Notes: a model not told the origin generated them from the letters alone. Positions 25,038 to 33,539 are shown, counted from the first letter of the stretch. The stretch: DNA of 47,110 bases from Thermacetogenium sp. UBA4966 (GCA_002397275.1 DHAA01000029.1:1-47110); one strand, 5' to 3'. Program-made: numbers and translations.

Positions 25038-25946
25038 ATGGCTAAGACGAAATCAGAACGAAAGATACTTAATACCGTGAACGATGGTTTTTTGAGCGGT
25101 AAACAGGAGGAAGAGATTTATTGGGACTTGGGCGAGGGTGATTTAAGGGGCGAAGAGGAAATTAGGCTGAACAGAACTATGAACGACAAGATACGCAATC
25201 TGGAAACGGAACTTACAGAGAGAAATAGGGTCATAAGTACCGTACGCAAACAAAACAATGAATATACTAAGGCGCTTGAGGAAAAAGAAAAGAAAATGCA
25301 TGAATTGCAAATAATCATTAAAACCATGGAGGCAAACTTGCACCAATTGGAGGGCGAGCGGAGGCAATACCTAGAAAAAATAGAGGAATACGGTAAAGAA
25401 ATTGCCGGCTTCCAGGATAAGTACACACAGAGCGAAGAAGATATAAAAAACTTAACTGGACAATTGAAAGCCCGTACACAGGAAAACATCATCTTGAATA
25501 AGGAAAACAGGGACTTGCAGCGTTCATACAATCAAATGCAGGAAACGGTTGTTCTTTTGGAAGACCAAGTCCACAGGCTCAATCGTGATTTAAACCAGCT
25601 CGAACCTGCCAAGATCGACATGGAAAAGAAGTTCAATAGAGCATTGGAAAGTCTGCGTAAGGAGGTTAAAGCCAAGCACCAGGAGATCGTGCGGCTCAGT
25701 AAAGAGATAACGGAGCTGAAAAACGCGCACCAGGGCCTCAAGAGGATCAATGAGAATTTAGAGTTAGAACTGGACATGTTAAATACCACAAATATCTCTT
25801 TGCAAAAGAAGATAGAAAGGATCACAATGCAGAACAGCATTTTAGAGAAGAAACTGCAGAACAAACTGGTGCGTATAGTATTGGCTTTTTGCGCTCTTTT
25901 CGGTTGGGATCCTGAACGCAAGGCCAGAAGCGCCGGGTTGTCTTGA
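25038..25946 (+). CDS. Long coiled-coil protein of unknown function
   Basis: 302 residues. Residues about 45-280 are one nearly continuous coiled coil (heptads of Leu/Ile with Glu/Lys/Gln), with a short acidic N-terminus (EEEIYWDLGEGDLRGEEE) and a C-terminal hydrophobic helix LVRIVLAFCALFGWDP that could insert into the membrane or end the bundle. No enzymatic motif. ATG 25038 has AAGGAGG ideally placed; the upstream ATG at 25002 has none. It stands alone between a terminator and a convergent gene. A structural or membrane-tethered scaffold role is only a guess. Confidence 0.75.
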   Translation: MAKTKSERKILNTVNDGFLSGKQEEEIYWDLGEGDLRGEEEIRLNRTMNDKIRNLETELTERNRVISTVRKQNNEYTKALEEKEKKMHELQIIIKTMEANLHQLEGERRQYLEKIEEYGKEIAGFQDKYTQSEEDIKNLTGQLKARTQENIILNKENRDLQRSYNQMQETVVLLEDQVHRLNRDLNQLEPAKIDMEKKFNRALESLRKEVKAKHQEIVRLSKEITELKNAHQGLKRINENLELELDMLNTTNISLQKKIERITMQNSILEKKLQNKLVRIVLAFCALFGWDPERKARSAGLS

Positions 25947-25964
25947 TCTTTGAATAAAATAGCC

Positions 25965-25995
25965 GGAGCGTGATTGGCGATTGCCATGCTGCTCC
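25965..25995 (-). terminator. Weak hairpin between convergent genes
   Basis: GGAGC / GCTCC outer stem with an inner GGC-GCC pair. Read on the minus strand it is followed by GGCTATTTTATT, so it may end the feo-araC transcript. Weak. Confidence 0.3.
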
Positions 25996-26012
25996 CTGCG
26001 GTTAAGCCGGAT

Positions 26013-27002
26013 TTAATCAGACAGCTGTTTTCTATAGTTGAGAGGGCTAACGCCAATAATTTCTTTAAATGCCGCCGCAAATTTACTTTGGTTCTTATAT
26101 CCGACGTTAAAAGCTATATCTGAAACGCTGCTGTTTGCCTGCCGCAGCATGGTGGCGGCGCATTTCATCCTGTATTCCTTCATATAGGCGGCAATCGAGA
26201 TCCCGTAAACGCCCTTGAAGCAGGATTTCAGGGCGGTTCGACTGATGCCGTGTTCGGCCGCCAGTTCCTCGATGGTATGACGCCGTCTGATATCGCCGGT
26301 GATTTGTTTCCGGATGCGCTTTATGATCTCGACATGTTGCTTTGGATGATACTCTTGAGGTATGTTTTCTTCAGTATTATCAATCAAACTCAAATTCAGC
26401 AGCAGTTCCGCCGCTTTCAGCTCCAGGTAAGCCCTACGTATAGGCTCAGGTACGCGGTAAAAATCCAAAAAAACATGCTCCAACCGATTCCCGGCCTGTC
26501 TGAAGCGTGTTGTTCCAGGGAATAGCTTATCCTGGATCTGATAAATATTAAGCGGCGCATTTTTGAGAAATTGAGGCGCCCTCTGGGAAAGTGTATCAGG
26601 ATATATATAAACCGAAATCCCCTGATAGTTTTCCATAGGGAATGCGTTTACCCCATGATATTCATTAACCAAGCCCGCAAAAAAGTCGCCTTTGCCCATA
26701 TAGACATAGAGTCCGTTACTGAATTCGCACTCGAGGCGACCCTCGCGGCAGTAGCCGATGTCCATGATATCTCTGCTGATCTTCTCATGGAACTGTGCCT
26801 GTGAAACATTGGAAAAGTCCGTGGTATCGAACTCATCATAGACCAGATCTAAGCCTGGAAATATACGGTATACGCGCCGGATCCCATACCCGTCCCGGCA
26901 GTTCATCTTGTAGACAGTGTAATAGCCGTCTTTATCCTGCTCTGTTATGCTCGCTATTTTATTGAGCAACAGCTGTTCCCAGATGATGTTGTCGCTTGAC
27001 AA
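26013..27002 (-). CDS. AraC-family regulator at the end of the feo operon
   Basis: 329 residues. C-terminal AraC/XylS double HTH (last 100 residues): IEELAAEHGISRTALKSCFKGVYG is helix pair one and VSDIAFNVGYKNQSKFAAAFKEIIG pair two (given in parts; each holds the expected residues). The N-terminal 220 residues form a cupin-like sensor as in PchR-type regulators, with no obvious ligand motif. TTG 27002 has AGGAGGAG just upstream (27007-27014); GTG 27032 would overlap feoC and lacks a site. Being last in a minus-strand run after feoA, feoB and feoC, it likely senses an iron-related signal such as a siderophore (inference). Confidence 0.87.
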   Translation of the reverse strand: MSSDNIIWEQLLLNKIASITEQDKDGYYTVYKMNCRDGYGIRRVYRIFPGLDLVYDEFDTTDFSNVSQAQFHEKISRDIMDIGYCREGRLECEFSNGLYVYMGKGDFFAGLVNEYHGVNAFPMENYQGISVYIYPDTLSQRAPQFLKNAPLNIYQIQDKLFPGTTRFRQAGNRLEHVFLDFYRVPEPIRRAYLELKAAELLLNLSLIDNTEENIPQEYHPKQHVEIIKRIRKQITGDIRRRHTIEELAAEHGISRTALKSCFKGVYGISIAAYMKEYRMKCAATMLRQANSSVSDIAFNVGYKNQSKFAAAFKEIIGVSPLNYRKQLSD

Positions 27003-27024
27003 TTTGCTCCTCCTGCAGGTTCTC

Positions 27025-27258
27025 TTATTCACTTAGTTCCCACATAACGGGCAGGACATAGTCCTGCCCATATCCTTTGCAGCCGCTGCATCTTTGCCCG
27101 CAGCCCGTCTGCTCCGGTGATCTTTTGACATAGCCCTGACGCTCCAGATAGTCCAACTGCGCCCGCACAGCCGGCACACCTGTATGTAAAAGCTGCGCTA
27201 TCTCCTCCGTCGAATATGTCCTACCCTTTTTAAGCAACGCTAGCAATTCCGTTAACAC
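27025..27258 (-). CDS. feoC: FeoC-like winged-helix Fe-S regulator
   Basis: 77 residues. Winged-helix N-terminus (LTELLALLKKG, YSTEEIAQLLHTGVPAVRAQL, LERQGYVKR) followed by a cysteine cluster CGQRCSGCKG (C-x3-C-x2-C) matching FeoC's Fe-S site. GTG start 27258 with GAGGAGG overlapping the feoB stop region, 14 nt after feoB; a longer open frame upstream (to 27615) only shadows feoB. FeoC proteins bind FeoB and affect its stability or oxygen response in enterobacteria; the clostridial role is less known. Confidence 0.87.
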   Translation of the reverse strand: MLTELLALLKKGRTYSTEEIAQLLHTGVPAVRAQLDYLERQGYVKRSPEQTGCGQRCSGCKGYGQDYVLPVMWELSE

Positions 27259-27272
27259 AGCCGGCGGCCTCC

Positions 27273-29294
27273 TCAGAAAATCAGAAGGCCCACACGGTAG
27301 GCGACCATCGCCAAAAGCAAGGCGGCAATGAGATAATAGGCGGCGATGCGAAGCGACCATTTGAGCGAGTGGCTTTCCTGTACGGTGGAACTTAAGGCCA
27401 TCAGGCATGGCATGTTGAAGAAGAAGGCGTAGAGGAATGCCAGGGCCTCCGGCTTTGAAATCGTGGAAAGCAGGCTGCCGCTCAGGGCGGCGGTGGCAAC
27501 ACCCTGGCCGGAAATCCCGGTCCAGATACCCTGCGCGTTGAACAGAGCTGCCAGAACGCCCAGGGATGCTTCCTTGCCCATGGCGGAAGAAAGCCAGGCC
27601 ATAAACATTTGCCACCTGAGTCCGAACACCATAGTTACCGGCTCGATCGCAATGCCGATTTTATAAATTAGGCTGTTTTCAATATGTCCGTCAGGCGTAT
27701 AAGATAATGCCCAGAAGAGGATGGATACGCAGATGATGATCGTTAAGGCGCGTTTCAACACGTCGCCCATGCGGTTGAAAACAAACTTGAACAGGTTCCT
27801 GTAGCGCGGCTTATGATAGGGCGGCAATTCCATAATCAGCCCGGTCCGTTCGGAAGGCTGGATCAAACTTCTGCCGAAAATCTTCGATGTAATATAAATA
27901 TGCAAAAAAGCCACAAGAAACATAGAGAGCACAACGATTAAGGCCTTGTCTCCAAAAAACAGGCTGCCGATAAGCCCCACGACAGCCCATGTGGAAGCGC
28001 AGGGCACGACCCATGACAAAGCCATGGTGGTTACGCGCTGCCCCCAGGATTCGATGACCCTCGTTCCGGTGACGCCGCCGATATTGCAGCCTAAACTCAC
28101 TAAAAACGGCATGATCGCTTTCCCCTGCAAGCCCAACTTTGACATAGTATTGTCGAACACATAGGATATCCGCGCCATATAGCCGATCTCTTCCATGAAG
28201 CCGAAAACAAGGCTGATCCCGAAGACAAAGCTGACCATCATCAGAGCGAACGAAACCGCGGTGAGCACCGCGTCGCACAGCAAAGACACAAGAATCGCCG
28301 AAATTCCGATCCCGATAAGAGCCTCTGAAATCGGCGCCGACAGCATAGGCAGATAACTGGAGGCCATCATAAACGGCATGGCGATCAGCATGGATAATGC
28401 CAGCCCTACTAAAATTAAAAGGATAGCCATTGGCTTTCCCCAGGCTCTGCTGGTGGCGACATTGTCGAAACGGCCCATCCGCCTTTCTCCTGTTCGAGCC
28501 TCGGAAACGCTTCCCTCCAGCAGCCGGCCGATCCAGCGGAATTTGCAGTCGCCGGTGAGCAGGCTGCCGTTTCTCACCCCTTTTGTCATGTCGGCGAGTC
28601 TGGACACGGTTTCCGCGTCCATAGCAGACTTCACAATAACCATGGCGGCCGCGTCATGCTCCAGCAGCTTTGCGGCCAGCCATGCGGAAGAATACGCCCC
28701 GATACCTTCGCCGGGCAGCAGAGCGAGCGTCTGCCGGTAGGGCTCCCCGATCACTGCCTCGTACAGCTCCGATATGCCTGTTTCATCCAGTATGCCAGGA
28801 GCAGCGCGGCCATCTTCAAGCGCCTTAAATAAGCCGGCGTAATTTTTGGTATCAACAGCGGTGAAGGGAACGACCGGGATGCCGAGCTTCTTTGCAATGG
28901 CCCTGCTGTCGATAGTTTTGCCCTGCTCCTCGGCCACATCCATCATGTTCAGCAGTAAGATCGCCGGGGTTCTGATGCCCACATAGTCCGCCAGCATGAA
29001 CAGCGTGCGCTCCAACTGGGAGGCGTCCGCCAGGATGCACACCTGGTCCGCCTTGCCGCTTGCGATATATTCCCTGGTTATTATTTCCTCCTCGGAATTA
29101 GCGGAGAGGCTGTATGTACCTGGAAGATCTATTACGGTGTATTTTTTGCCGCCATAGGTGAAATAGCCCTCTTTTTGTTCCACTGTTTTACCGGGCCAGT
29201 TGCCGACGTGCTGACGCGAGCCGGTAAGGCCGTTAAACAGCGTCGACTTTCCCGAGTTGGGCTGACCCAGCAGCGCGATAGTCGTATTGCTCAT
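27273..29294 (-). CDS. feoB: Ferrous iron transporter FeoB
   Basis: 673 residues. N-terminal G domain: G1 GQPNSGKST, G3 DLPGTYSL, G4 region LLNMMDVAEE with G5 following, then the GDI helix bundle to about 280. The membrane part has the two Gate motifs; GCNIGGVTGTRV contains the conserved cysteine of the iron pathway, and about ten helices follow. The G4 motif reads NMMD rather than NKMD, an N-x-x-D variant also common in FeoB. ATG start behind GGAGGTGACGG, inside the end of feoA. Imports Fe2+ across the cytoplasmic membrane. Confidence 0.96.
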   Translation of the reverse strand: MSNTTIALLGQPNSGKSTLFNGLTGSRQHVGNWPGKTVEQKEGYFTYGGKKYTVIDLPGTYSLSANSEEEIITREYIASGKADQVCILADASQLERTLFMLADYVGIRTPAILLLNMMDVAEEQGKTIDSRAIAKKLGIPVVPFTAVDTKNYAGLFKALEDGRAAPGILDETGISELYEAVIGEPYRQTLALLPGEGIGAYSSAWLAAKLLEHDAAAMVIVKSAMDAETVSRLADMTKGVRNGSLLTGDCKFRWIGRLLEGSVSEARTGERRMGRFDNVATSRAWGKPMAILLILVGLALSMLIAMPFMMASSYLPMLSAPISEALIGIGISAILVSLLCDAVLTAVSFALMMVSFVFGISLVFGFMEEIGYMARISYVFDNTMSKLGLQGKAIMPFLVSLGCNIGGVTGTRVIESWGQRVTTMALSWVVPCASTWAVVGLIGSLFFGDKALIVVLSMFLVAFLHIYITSKIFGRSLIQPSERTGLIMELPPYHKPRYRNLFKFVFNRMGDVLKRALTIIICVSILFWALSYTPDGHIENSLIYKIGIAIEPVTMVFGLRWQMFMAWLSSAMGKEASLGVLAALFNAQGIWTGISGQGVATAALSGSLLSTISKPEALAFLYAFFFNMPCLMALSSTVQESHSLKWSLRIAAYYLIAALLLAMVAYRVGLLIF

Positions 29295-29520
29295 TTACCG
29301 TCACCTCCATCATGATTTTTTCACACTCACTGCGATTGATGGCAATCATGGTATCCCTGCAATAGACGAGCAGGGGACGGCCTTTTTGGTTCTGAATAAC
29401 TTCCACCACACTGCCGATGATCAAGCCGATGGAGGCAATGCGGCTCAAAAAACGGGTGTCGCCGTCGATAAATACAATTCTGCCTGTTTCTCCCTTCTTC
29501 GCCGCGCTTAACTTTTGCAC
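29233..29520 (-). CDS. feoA: FeoA SH3-like protein
   Basis: 95 residues. SH3-like fold: LSAAKKGETGRIVFID, FLSRIASIGLIIGSVVEVIQ, GRPLLVYCRDTMIAINRSECEKIMME, the full FeoA core ends near residue 75. A 20-residue extension runs into feoB, giving a 62-nt overlap. GTG start behind AAAGGAGCG. Cytoplasmic partner of FeoB. The promoter and a GTTAG-N6-CTAAC box lie just upstream. Confidence 0.92.
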   Translation of the reverse strand: MQKLSAAKKGETGRIVFIDGDTRFLSRIASIGLIIGSVVEVIQNQKGRPLLVYCRDTMIAINRSECEKIMMEVTVNEQYDYRAAGSAQLGKVDAV

Positions 29521-29606
29521 GCTCTTCGCTCCTTTCGTGAATTTTATAGATCAGATCGCCGCAGCCGCGTCATAGTAATAAAGGAAACAACTAGAATTTG
29601 ACCGTA

Positions 29607-29622
29607 GTTAGAAATAACTAAC
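29607..29622. promoter_or_regulatory. Predicted DtxR-family operator upstream of feoA
   Basis: GTTAG-AAATAA-CTAAC, perfect 5-bp arms with a 6-nt spacer (6-bp arms if flanking A/T are counted). It lies 15 nt downstream of the -10 box of the minus-strand feo promoter, in the transcribed start region. It shares arms and spacing with three other sites in this window. Confidence 0.65.
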
Positions 29623-29637
29623 TCCCTCGCGTGTGCT

Positions 29638-29666
29638 ATTATAATCTATATGTTTTTATTTGTCTG
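29638..29666 (-). promoter_or_regulatory. Predicted feo operon promoter
   Basis: On the minus strand: CAGACA (29666-29661), 17-nt spacer, TATAAT (29643-29638). The -10 box is perfect and the -35 matches 4 of 6. Confidence 0.6.
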
Positions 29667-29705
29667 CTCTAAAATGTCGGATTTGGCTCCAAATGGACAG
29701 AAGCT

Positions 29706-29810
29706 TTAGGGTGTGCCTTGCCAATACAGCCGCTTGCCCGCGCGGATAAATAGCAGGGCTACGACAAAAAAGATAATAAATAATGATTTTAAAATAACGA
29801 TTTTATTCAA
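29706..29810 (-). CDS. Possible 34-residue single-span membrane peptide
   Basis: TTG at 29810 overlaps the stop of the methyltransferase gene. The peptide has one strong hydrophobic helix (VILKSLFIIFFVVALLFI) and a basic end (RAGKRLYWQGTP). No ribosome binding site is visible, so translation would depend on coupling. Might be a small feo-linked membrane protein, or chance. Confidence 0.3.
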   Translation of the reverse strand: MNKIVILKSLFIIFFVVALLFIRAGKRLYWQGTP

Positions 29811-30486
29811 TACGGTGTATGTGTTTTTTTGAACATGGCCTGCAGTTCCCTTCTGCAGCGTTTGGCTTTCGCGCAGCCACGCAAAGCCATTTACCGTTCG
29901 GGTGTTCGTGACAGGAGATGCTGCGGAATCCTGCTTTGAGCAGTATTCGGGACAGGTCTTCTTTTGTGTAGATCGACAGATCTATCATTTTCGTCCATTT
30001 TTCATTGCCTTCCGGCCGGGAGGCCTCGTTGCAGATGAAGAATATGCCGCCTTCCTTTATCACGCGCCGTACCTCCATGAAGTCATGGAGCAGATCCGGC
30101 CAGAAGTAGATGGTCTCAAAGGCGGTTGCTATGTCGAATTTTCCATCCTCAAAGGGCAGAGAGGAAACGCTTGCCTGCTTGACATCAGCCCGGCCCCGGA
30201 TGATTTCCGCTTTATTTACTCTCTTTGATTTTTCCACGCTTTCAGGGGAGTAATCCACGCCATACACCCTGCCGGCTGGCGCCCTGCGCAGAAGATGGGC
30301 GATATTTCTTCCTCCGCCGCAGCCGATATCCAGAATCTCGTCCTCCGGCGCTATTTCGATCTGCGAAAGGCCCCATATGGCGTTTGCGTTGTGGCCGGCG
30401 TTCATCATGGACAGCATCACCCTGCCGCCGATTCCTTCCGGCCGGCGTGTGTTCTGATAAAACTTTTTTAGGATATTCAATCGCAA
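29803..30486 (-). CDS. Class I SAM-dependent methyltransferase under a predicted metal operator
   Basis: 227 residues. Motif I LDIGCGGGRN, acidic strand end VYGVDYSPESVEKSK, post-I ADVKQASVSSLPFEDGKFD and motif IV ATAFETIYFWPDL define a methyltransferase of the UbiE/type-11 group. The C-terminus is basic and cysteine-bearing (GNCRPCSKKH). Substrate unknown. Promoter TTGATG-17-TAAAAT and a GTTAG-N6-CTAAC box precede it, so it is probably regulated with iron uptake. TTG start at 30486 near AAAGGAGC; a second TTG two codons on is equally possible. Confidence 0.85.
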   Translation of the reverse strand: MRLNILKKFYQNTRRPEGIGGRVMLSMMNAGHNANAIWGLSQIEIAPEDEILDIGCGGGRNIAHLLRRAPAGRVYGVDYSPESVEKSKRVNKAEIIRGRADVKQASVSSLPFEDGKFDIATAFETIYFWPDLLHDFMEVRRVIKEGGIFFICNEASRPEGNEKWTKMIDLSIYTKEDLSRILLKAGFRSISCHEHPNGKWLCVAARKPNAAEGNCRPCSKKHIHRIE

Positions 30487-30547
30487 CAGCTCCTTTTTGG
30501 CAGCTTTTTGTCTGTATCACATATTACTTTGAAAAGTTTTTGATATA

Positions 30548-30563
30548 GTTAGTATTCGCTAAC
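30548..30563. promoter_or_regulatory. Predicted DtxR-family operator upstream of the methyltransferase
   Basis: GTTAG-TATTCG-CTAAC, perfect arms, 6-nt spacer, starting 3 nt downstream of the minus-strand -10 box and therefore covering the transcription start. Confidence 0.68.
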
Positions 30564-30566
30564 ACC

Positions 30567-30595
30567 ATTTTAACACTATCTCATTTATACATCAA
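30567..30595 (-). promoter_or_regulatory. Predicted methyltransferase promoter
   Basis: On the minus strand: TTGATG (30595-30590), 17-nt spacer, TAAAAT (30572-30567). Confidence 0.65.
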
Positions 30596-30629
30596 TGTGA
30601 AAATGTGAGTTAGACGCCTTCTACGCAAT

Positions 30630-30840
30630 TTGCTTGGCCGGCGGGAGCGCTTTGAAAACCCGAGCGCGGATCACGGCATAAACTACAAAAAAGTCAGGCG
30701 GTATAACCGGCTTAATTCCCTTGTGCCTCGGAATTACCATGTGGGCGCTGAACATTGCCATTTTCGTCATTGTCTACGGCAGGATGCTGGAAATATATAT
30801 GCTCACCAGTTGGCTTAATAAAAGTTGGATGAACGTGTGA
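30630..30840 (+). pseudogene. Remnant of a small membrane protein
   Basis: Two overlapping reading frames look like pieces of one protein: a basic stretch INYKKVRRYNRLNSLV in one frame and, shifted, LIPLCLGITMWALNIAIFVI with a short tail to TGA at 30840 in another. No start with a ribosome binding site. It sits between a divergent promoter and the two-component region, a likely insertion border. Identity of the parent protein is not recognised. Confidence 0.3.
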
Positions 30841-30919
30841 AATGGATAAAGCCGTGTTTTATGCCCGGCTTGTATATTTCTGTCAAAAGAAATATAATAA
30901 AATTATGGAGGTGTTATGC

Positions 30920-31114
30920 ATGGATTATATAACGACAAAAGAAACTGCGAAAAATTGGGGAATCACAGACAGAATGGTAGTGTATCATTGCTCCGCCGGG
31001 CGGATTAAGGGAGCTAAAAAAATGGGAAATACATGGCTTGTTCCGGTTGACGCTGAAAAACCGGCTGACGGACGATACAGGAGCAGTAAAGTAAAGGATG
31101 GTGAAAATAAATGA
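30920..31114 (+). CDS. Small MerR/excisionase-like HTH protein
   Basis: 64 residues. MDYITTKETAKNWGITDRMV forms a winged-helix HTH of the MerR/Xis type, followed by RIKGAKKMGNTWLVPVDAEKP, the usual wing and end of these short DNA-binding proteins. ATG 30920 has GGAGGTG spaced about 7 nt; the ATG at 30842 has none. Its stop overlaps the response-regulator start by 4 nt, so it belongs to the two-component/ABC cluster, perhaps as an accessory regulator. Confidence 0.8.
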   Translation: MDYITTKETAKNWGITDRMVVYHCSAGRIKGAKKMGNTWLVPVDAEKPADGRYRSSKVKDGENK

Positions 31115-31797
31115 AACGGATATTTTTGGTTGAGGACGATAAGGCAATCGCCAGGAACCTTGTCCTTCTGCTCCGCTCGGAGGGATTTACAGTCACTCAC
31201 GCCCCTACGCGGGGTGAAGCCCTTGCCGCGCTTGCCGGGAATAAATTTGACTTGGCGTTGATTGATATTTCTTTGCCTGACGGAAATGGCTTTACGGTTT
31301 GCACGGAAATCAAAGAAACGCAAGATGTTCCTGTTATCTTTCTGACGGCTTCCGGCGATGAGGCGAGTGTTGTTACCGGGCTGAACATGGGCGCGGACGA
31401 CTATATCACCAAGCCTTTTCGTCCGCGTGAACTGATCGCACGAATCAGAACCGCCCTGCGAAAAAGCGGGCGTTCCGGGTCTGATTTTGAAATTCGCGGG
31501 CTTCATGTCGATACGGCAAGCGGCATTGTGAAAAAAAACGGCAACGAGGTTTTTCTTTCAGCATTAGAATATCGCTTGCTGTTGGTGTTTATTAGCAACC
31601 CAAAAAATATTATCACGAGGGGCAGGCTACTTGACGAATTGTGGGACGCGACGGGCGAGTTTGTCAATGACAATACACTAACCGTGTACATCAAACGCTT
31701 GCGGGAGAAGATAGAGAACGACCCCGCAAGCCCGCAAATAATTCTAACCGTTCGCGGGACGGGGTATAGATTGGGGGGCGAGTATGCTTCGGAATAG
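31111..31797 (+). CDS. OmpR/PhoB-family response regulator
   Basis: 228 residues. Receiver domain with acidic pair ED at 8-9, phospho-acceptor D52 (LALIDISLPDG), conserved T and K (FLTASG, DYITKPF), then a winged-helix effector from about 130 (GNEVFLSALEYRLLLVFI, DNTLTVYIKRLREKI, VRGTGYRL). Overlaps the HTH gene by 4 nt and the kinase gene by 14 nt. Expected to control the adjacent ABC exporter. Confidence 0.95.
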   Translation: MKRIFLVEDDKAIARNLVLLLRSEGFTVTHAPTRGEALAALAGNKFDLALIDISLPDGNGFTVCTEIKETQDVPVIFLTASGDEASVVTGLNMGADDYITKPFRPRELIARIRTALRKSGRSGSDFEIRGLHVDTASGIVKKNGNEVFLSALEYRLLLVFISNPKNIITRGRLLDELWDATGEFVNDNTLTVYIKRLREKIENDPASPQIILTVRGTGYRLGGEYASE

Positions 31798-32773
31798 AGA
31801 GTTTCGGCAGTTTGCCATTTTGTTCTCCTTAATGGCCGCCGCCGCTGTGACGCTGGGATTTATAATCAATACGGCGGCGGGGATCCTTGTCATTGCTTCT
31901 GCCGCCGCTTTTGGGACAGCGTTTTTCGCGTTTACCAAAGCCCGATATAAAAGCATTGCGCGGATTTCAAATCAAATCGACCTTGTGCTTCATAATGCTG
32001 ACCATCTGTATATTGGTGAATCGGACGAGGGCGAACTTTCCATTCTGCACAGCGAGATAACAAAAATGACGCTGCGTATTCGGGAGCAAAACGACGAGCT
32101 GAAAAAAGAAAAAGAACATCTTGCCGATTCGCTGGCCGACATAGCCCACCAACTCCGAACCCCGCTCACATCCGCGAACCTCATTTTGTCATTGTTAGCG
32201 AATAACCCCGATGAAAACGAGCGGAAAGCATTTGTACGGGAAGCAGAGGAATTGCTTGTGCGGATGGATTGGCTGCTTACTTCTCTATTGAAATTATCCC
32301 GCTTGGACGCTGGCATTGTGGTGTTCCAAAGCGAGCAGATAGATGTAAACGCTCTTGTATGCGCCGCGCTTCGCCCGTTCCTAATCTCAATGGAACTGCA
32401 CGATATTGATGTGCAGATAGATGCACCGAAAGGGGTAATTATTCAGGGCGATTCGGGTTGGCTTTCGGAAGCAATTCAAAATATCCTCAAAAATTGCGTG
32501 GAAAGCGCAGGCGAGAACGGTAAGATTGAGATTGTCTGCACGGACAACCCACTGTTTACCGAGATTGCCATCCACGACAGCGGCGCGGGCTTTGAAAAAG
32601 AAGATTTACCCTGCCTGTTTGACAGGTTTTATCGTGGGAAAAACCCAAACGCTACAGGATACGGGATTGGATTGGCTCTCTGTAAGATGATTATAACACG
32701 GCAGGGAGGGACGATTACCGCAAAAAATCACCCGCAGGGCGGCGCGGTATTTGCCATTCGTTTCCCAAAATGA
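31784..32773 (+). CDS. Intramembrane-type sensor histidine kinase
   Basis: 329 residues. Two transmembrane helices in the first 50 residues with almost no external loop, a HAMP-like linker with a coiled coil (REQNDELKKEKEHLADSL), the H-box ADIAHQLRTPLTS with H122, then N-box (QNILKNCVES), G1 HDSGAGF, F and G2 boxes (GYGIGLALCKMI). Kinases without a sensor domain next to FtsX-type transporters usually read the transporter's state, as in Bce-type modules. Confidence 0.93.
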   Translation: MLRNREFRQFAILFSLMAAAAVTLGFIINTAAGILVIASAAAFGTAFFAFTKARYKSIARISNQIDLVLHNADHLYIGESDEGELSILHSEITKMTLRIREQNDELKKEKEHLADSLADIAHQLRTPLTSANLILSLLANNPDENERKAFVREAEELLVRMDWLLTSLLKLSRLDAGIVVFQSEQIDVNALVCAALRPFLISMELHDIDVQIDAPKGVIIQGDSGWLSEAIQNILKNCVESAGENGKIEIVCTDNPLFTEIAIHDSGAGFEKEDLPCLFDRFYRGKNPNATGYGIGLALCKMIITRQGGTITAKNHPQGGAVFAIRFPK

Positions 32774-32855
32774 CGAATCTCTCACCTGAAAGTCACAGAG
32801 ATGTAAGTTGAAGGTTCTATTATATGGGTAAACCATGAGAAAGGAGACTCACATA

Positions 32856-33539
32856 ATGGAGCTCTTAAAAATCGAAAATCTATGCAAGGTCTACGGCAAG
32901 GGCGAAAACCAAGTTACCGCGCTTGACCATGTTTCGCTTACAATCGAAAAGGGGGAGTTTACCGCAATCATCGGCTCCTCCGGCTCCGGCAAATCCACAT
33001 TACTTCACAGCATCGGCGGCGTGGACGTGCCGACAAGCGGAAAGGTGTATTTGGACGGGCAGGATGTATATGCCCAAAGCAATGAAAAACTCGCCATCTT
33101 CCGCAGGCGGCAGGTCGGACTGATTTACCAGTTTCACAACCTCATTCCTACTCTGAACGTGGTGGAAAACATAACCTTGCCTATCCTGATGGACAAGCGG
33201 CAGGTCAACGAGGAACGGCTGAATGACCTGCTTGAAATGCTTGGACTAAAAGACCGCAAAACGCATTTACCCAATCAGCTTTCGGGCGGTCAGCAACAGC
33301 GTGTTTCCATAGGACGCGCTTTGATAAACGCCCCGGCGGTCATGCTTGCCGACGAACCCACGGGCAGTTTGGACAGCCGCAATGGACATGAAATCATCAA
33401 ACTGCTGAAAGAAAGCAATAAAAAATATGGGCAGACCCTGCTTCTCGTCACCCATGACGAAAATATCGCCCTGCAAGCAGACCGCATTATCAGCATATCA
33501 GACGGCAAAGTAGTGCGAGATGAGAAGGTGCGGTCATGA
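32856..33539 (+). CDS. ABC exporter ATPase (LolD/MacB/BceA-like)
   Basis: 227 residues. Walker A GSSGSGKST, Q-loop YQFHNL, signature LSGGQQQRVSIGRAL, Walker B MLADEPTGSLD and switch histidine VTHDE. Start ATG 32856 after AAAGGAG. Overlaps the permease gene by 4 nt. Partner of the permease that follows. Confidence 0.95.
   Translation: MELLKIENLCKVYGKGENQVTALDHVSLTIEKGEFTAIIGSSGSGKSTLLHSIGGVDVPTSGKVYLDGQDVYAQSNEKLAIFRRRQVGLIYQFHNLIPTLNVVENITLPILMDKRQVNEERLNDLLEMLGLKDRKTHLPNQLSGGQQQRVSIGRALINAPAVMLADEPTGSLDSRNGHEIIKLLKESNKKYGQTLLLVTHDENIALQADRIISISDGKVVRDEKVRS

Noticed and set aside
27259..27615. N-terminal extension of feoC
   Set aside because: This part shadows feoB; GTG 27258 has a GAGGAGG site and gives a normal FeoC length.
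29607..29622. Fur box at the feo promoter
   Set aside because: The arms do not fit the GATAATNATTATC Fur pattern; GTTAG-N6-CTAAC fits DtxR-family half-sites better.
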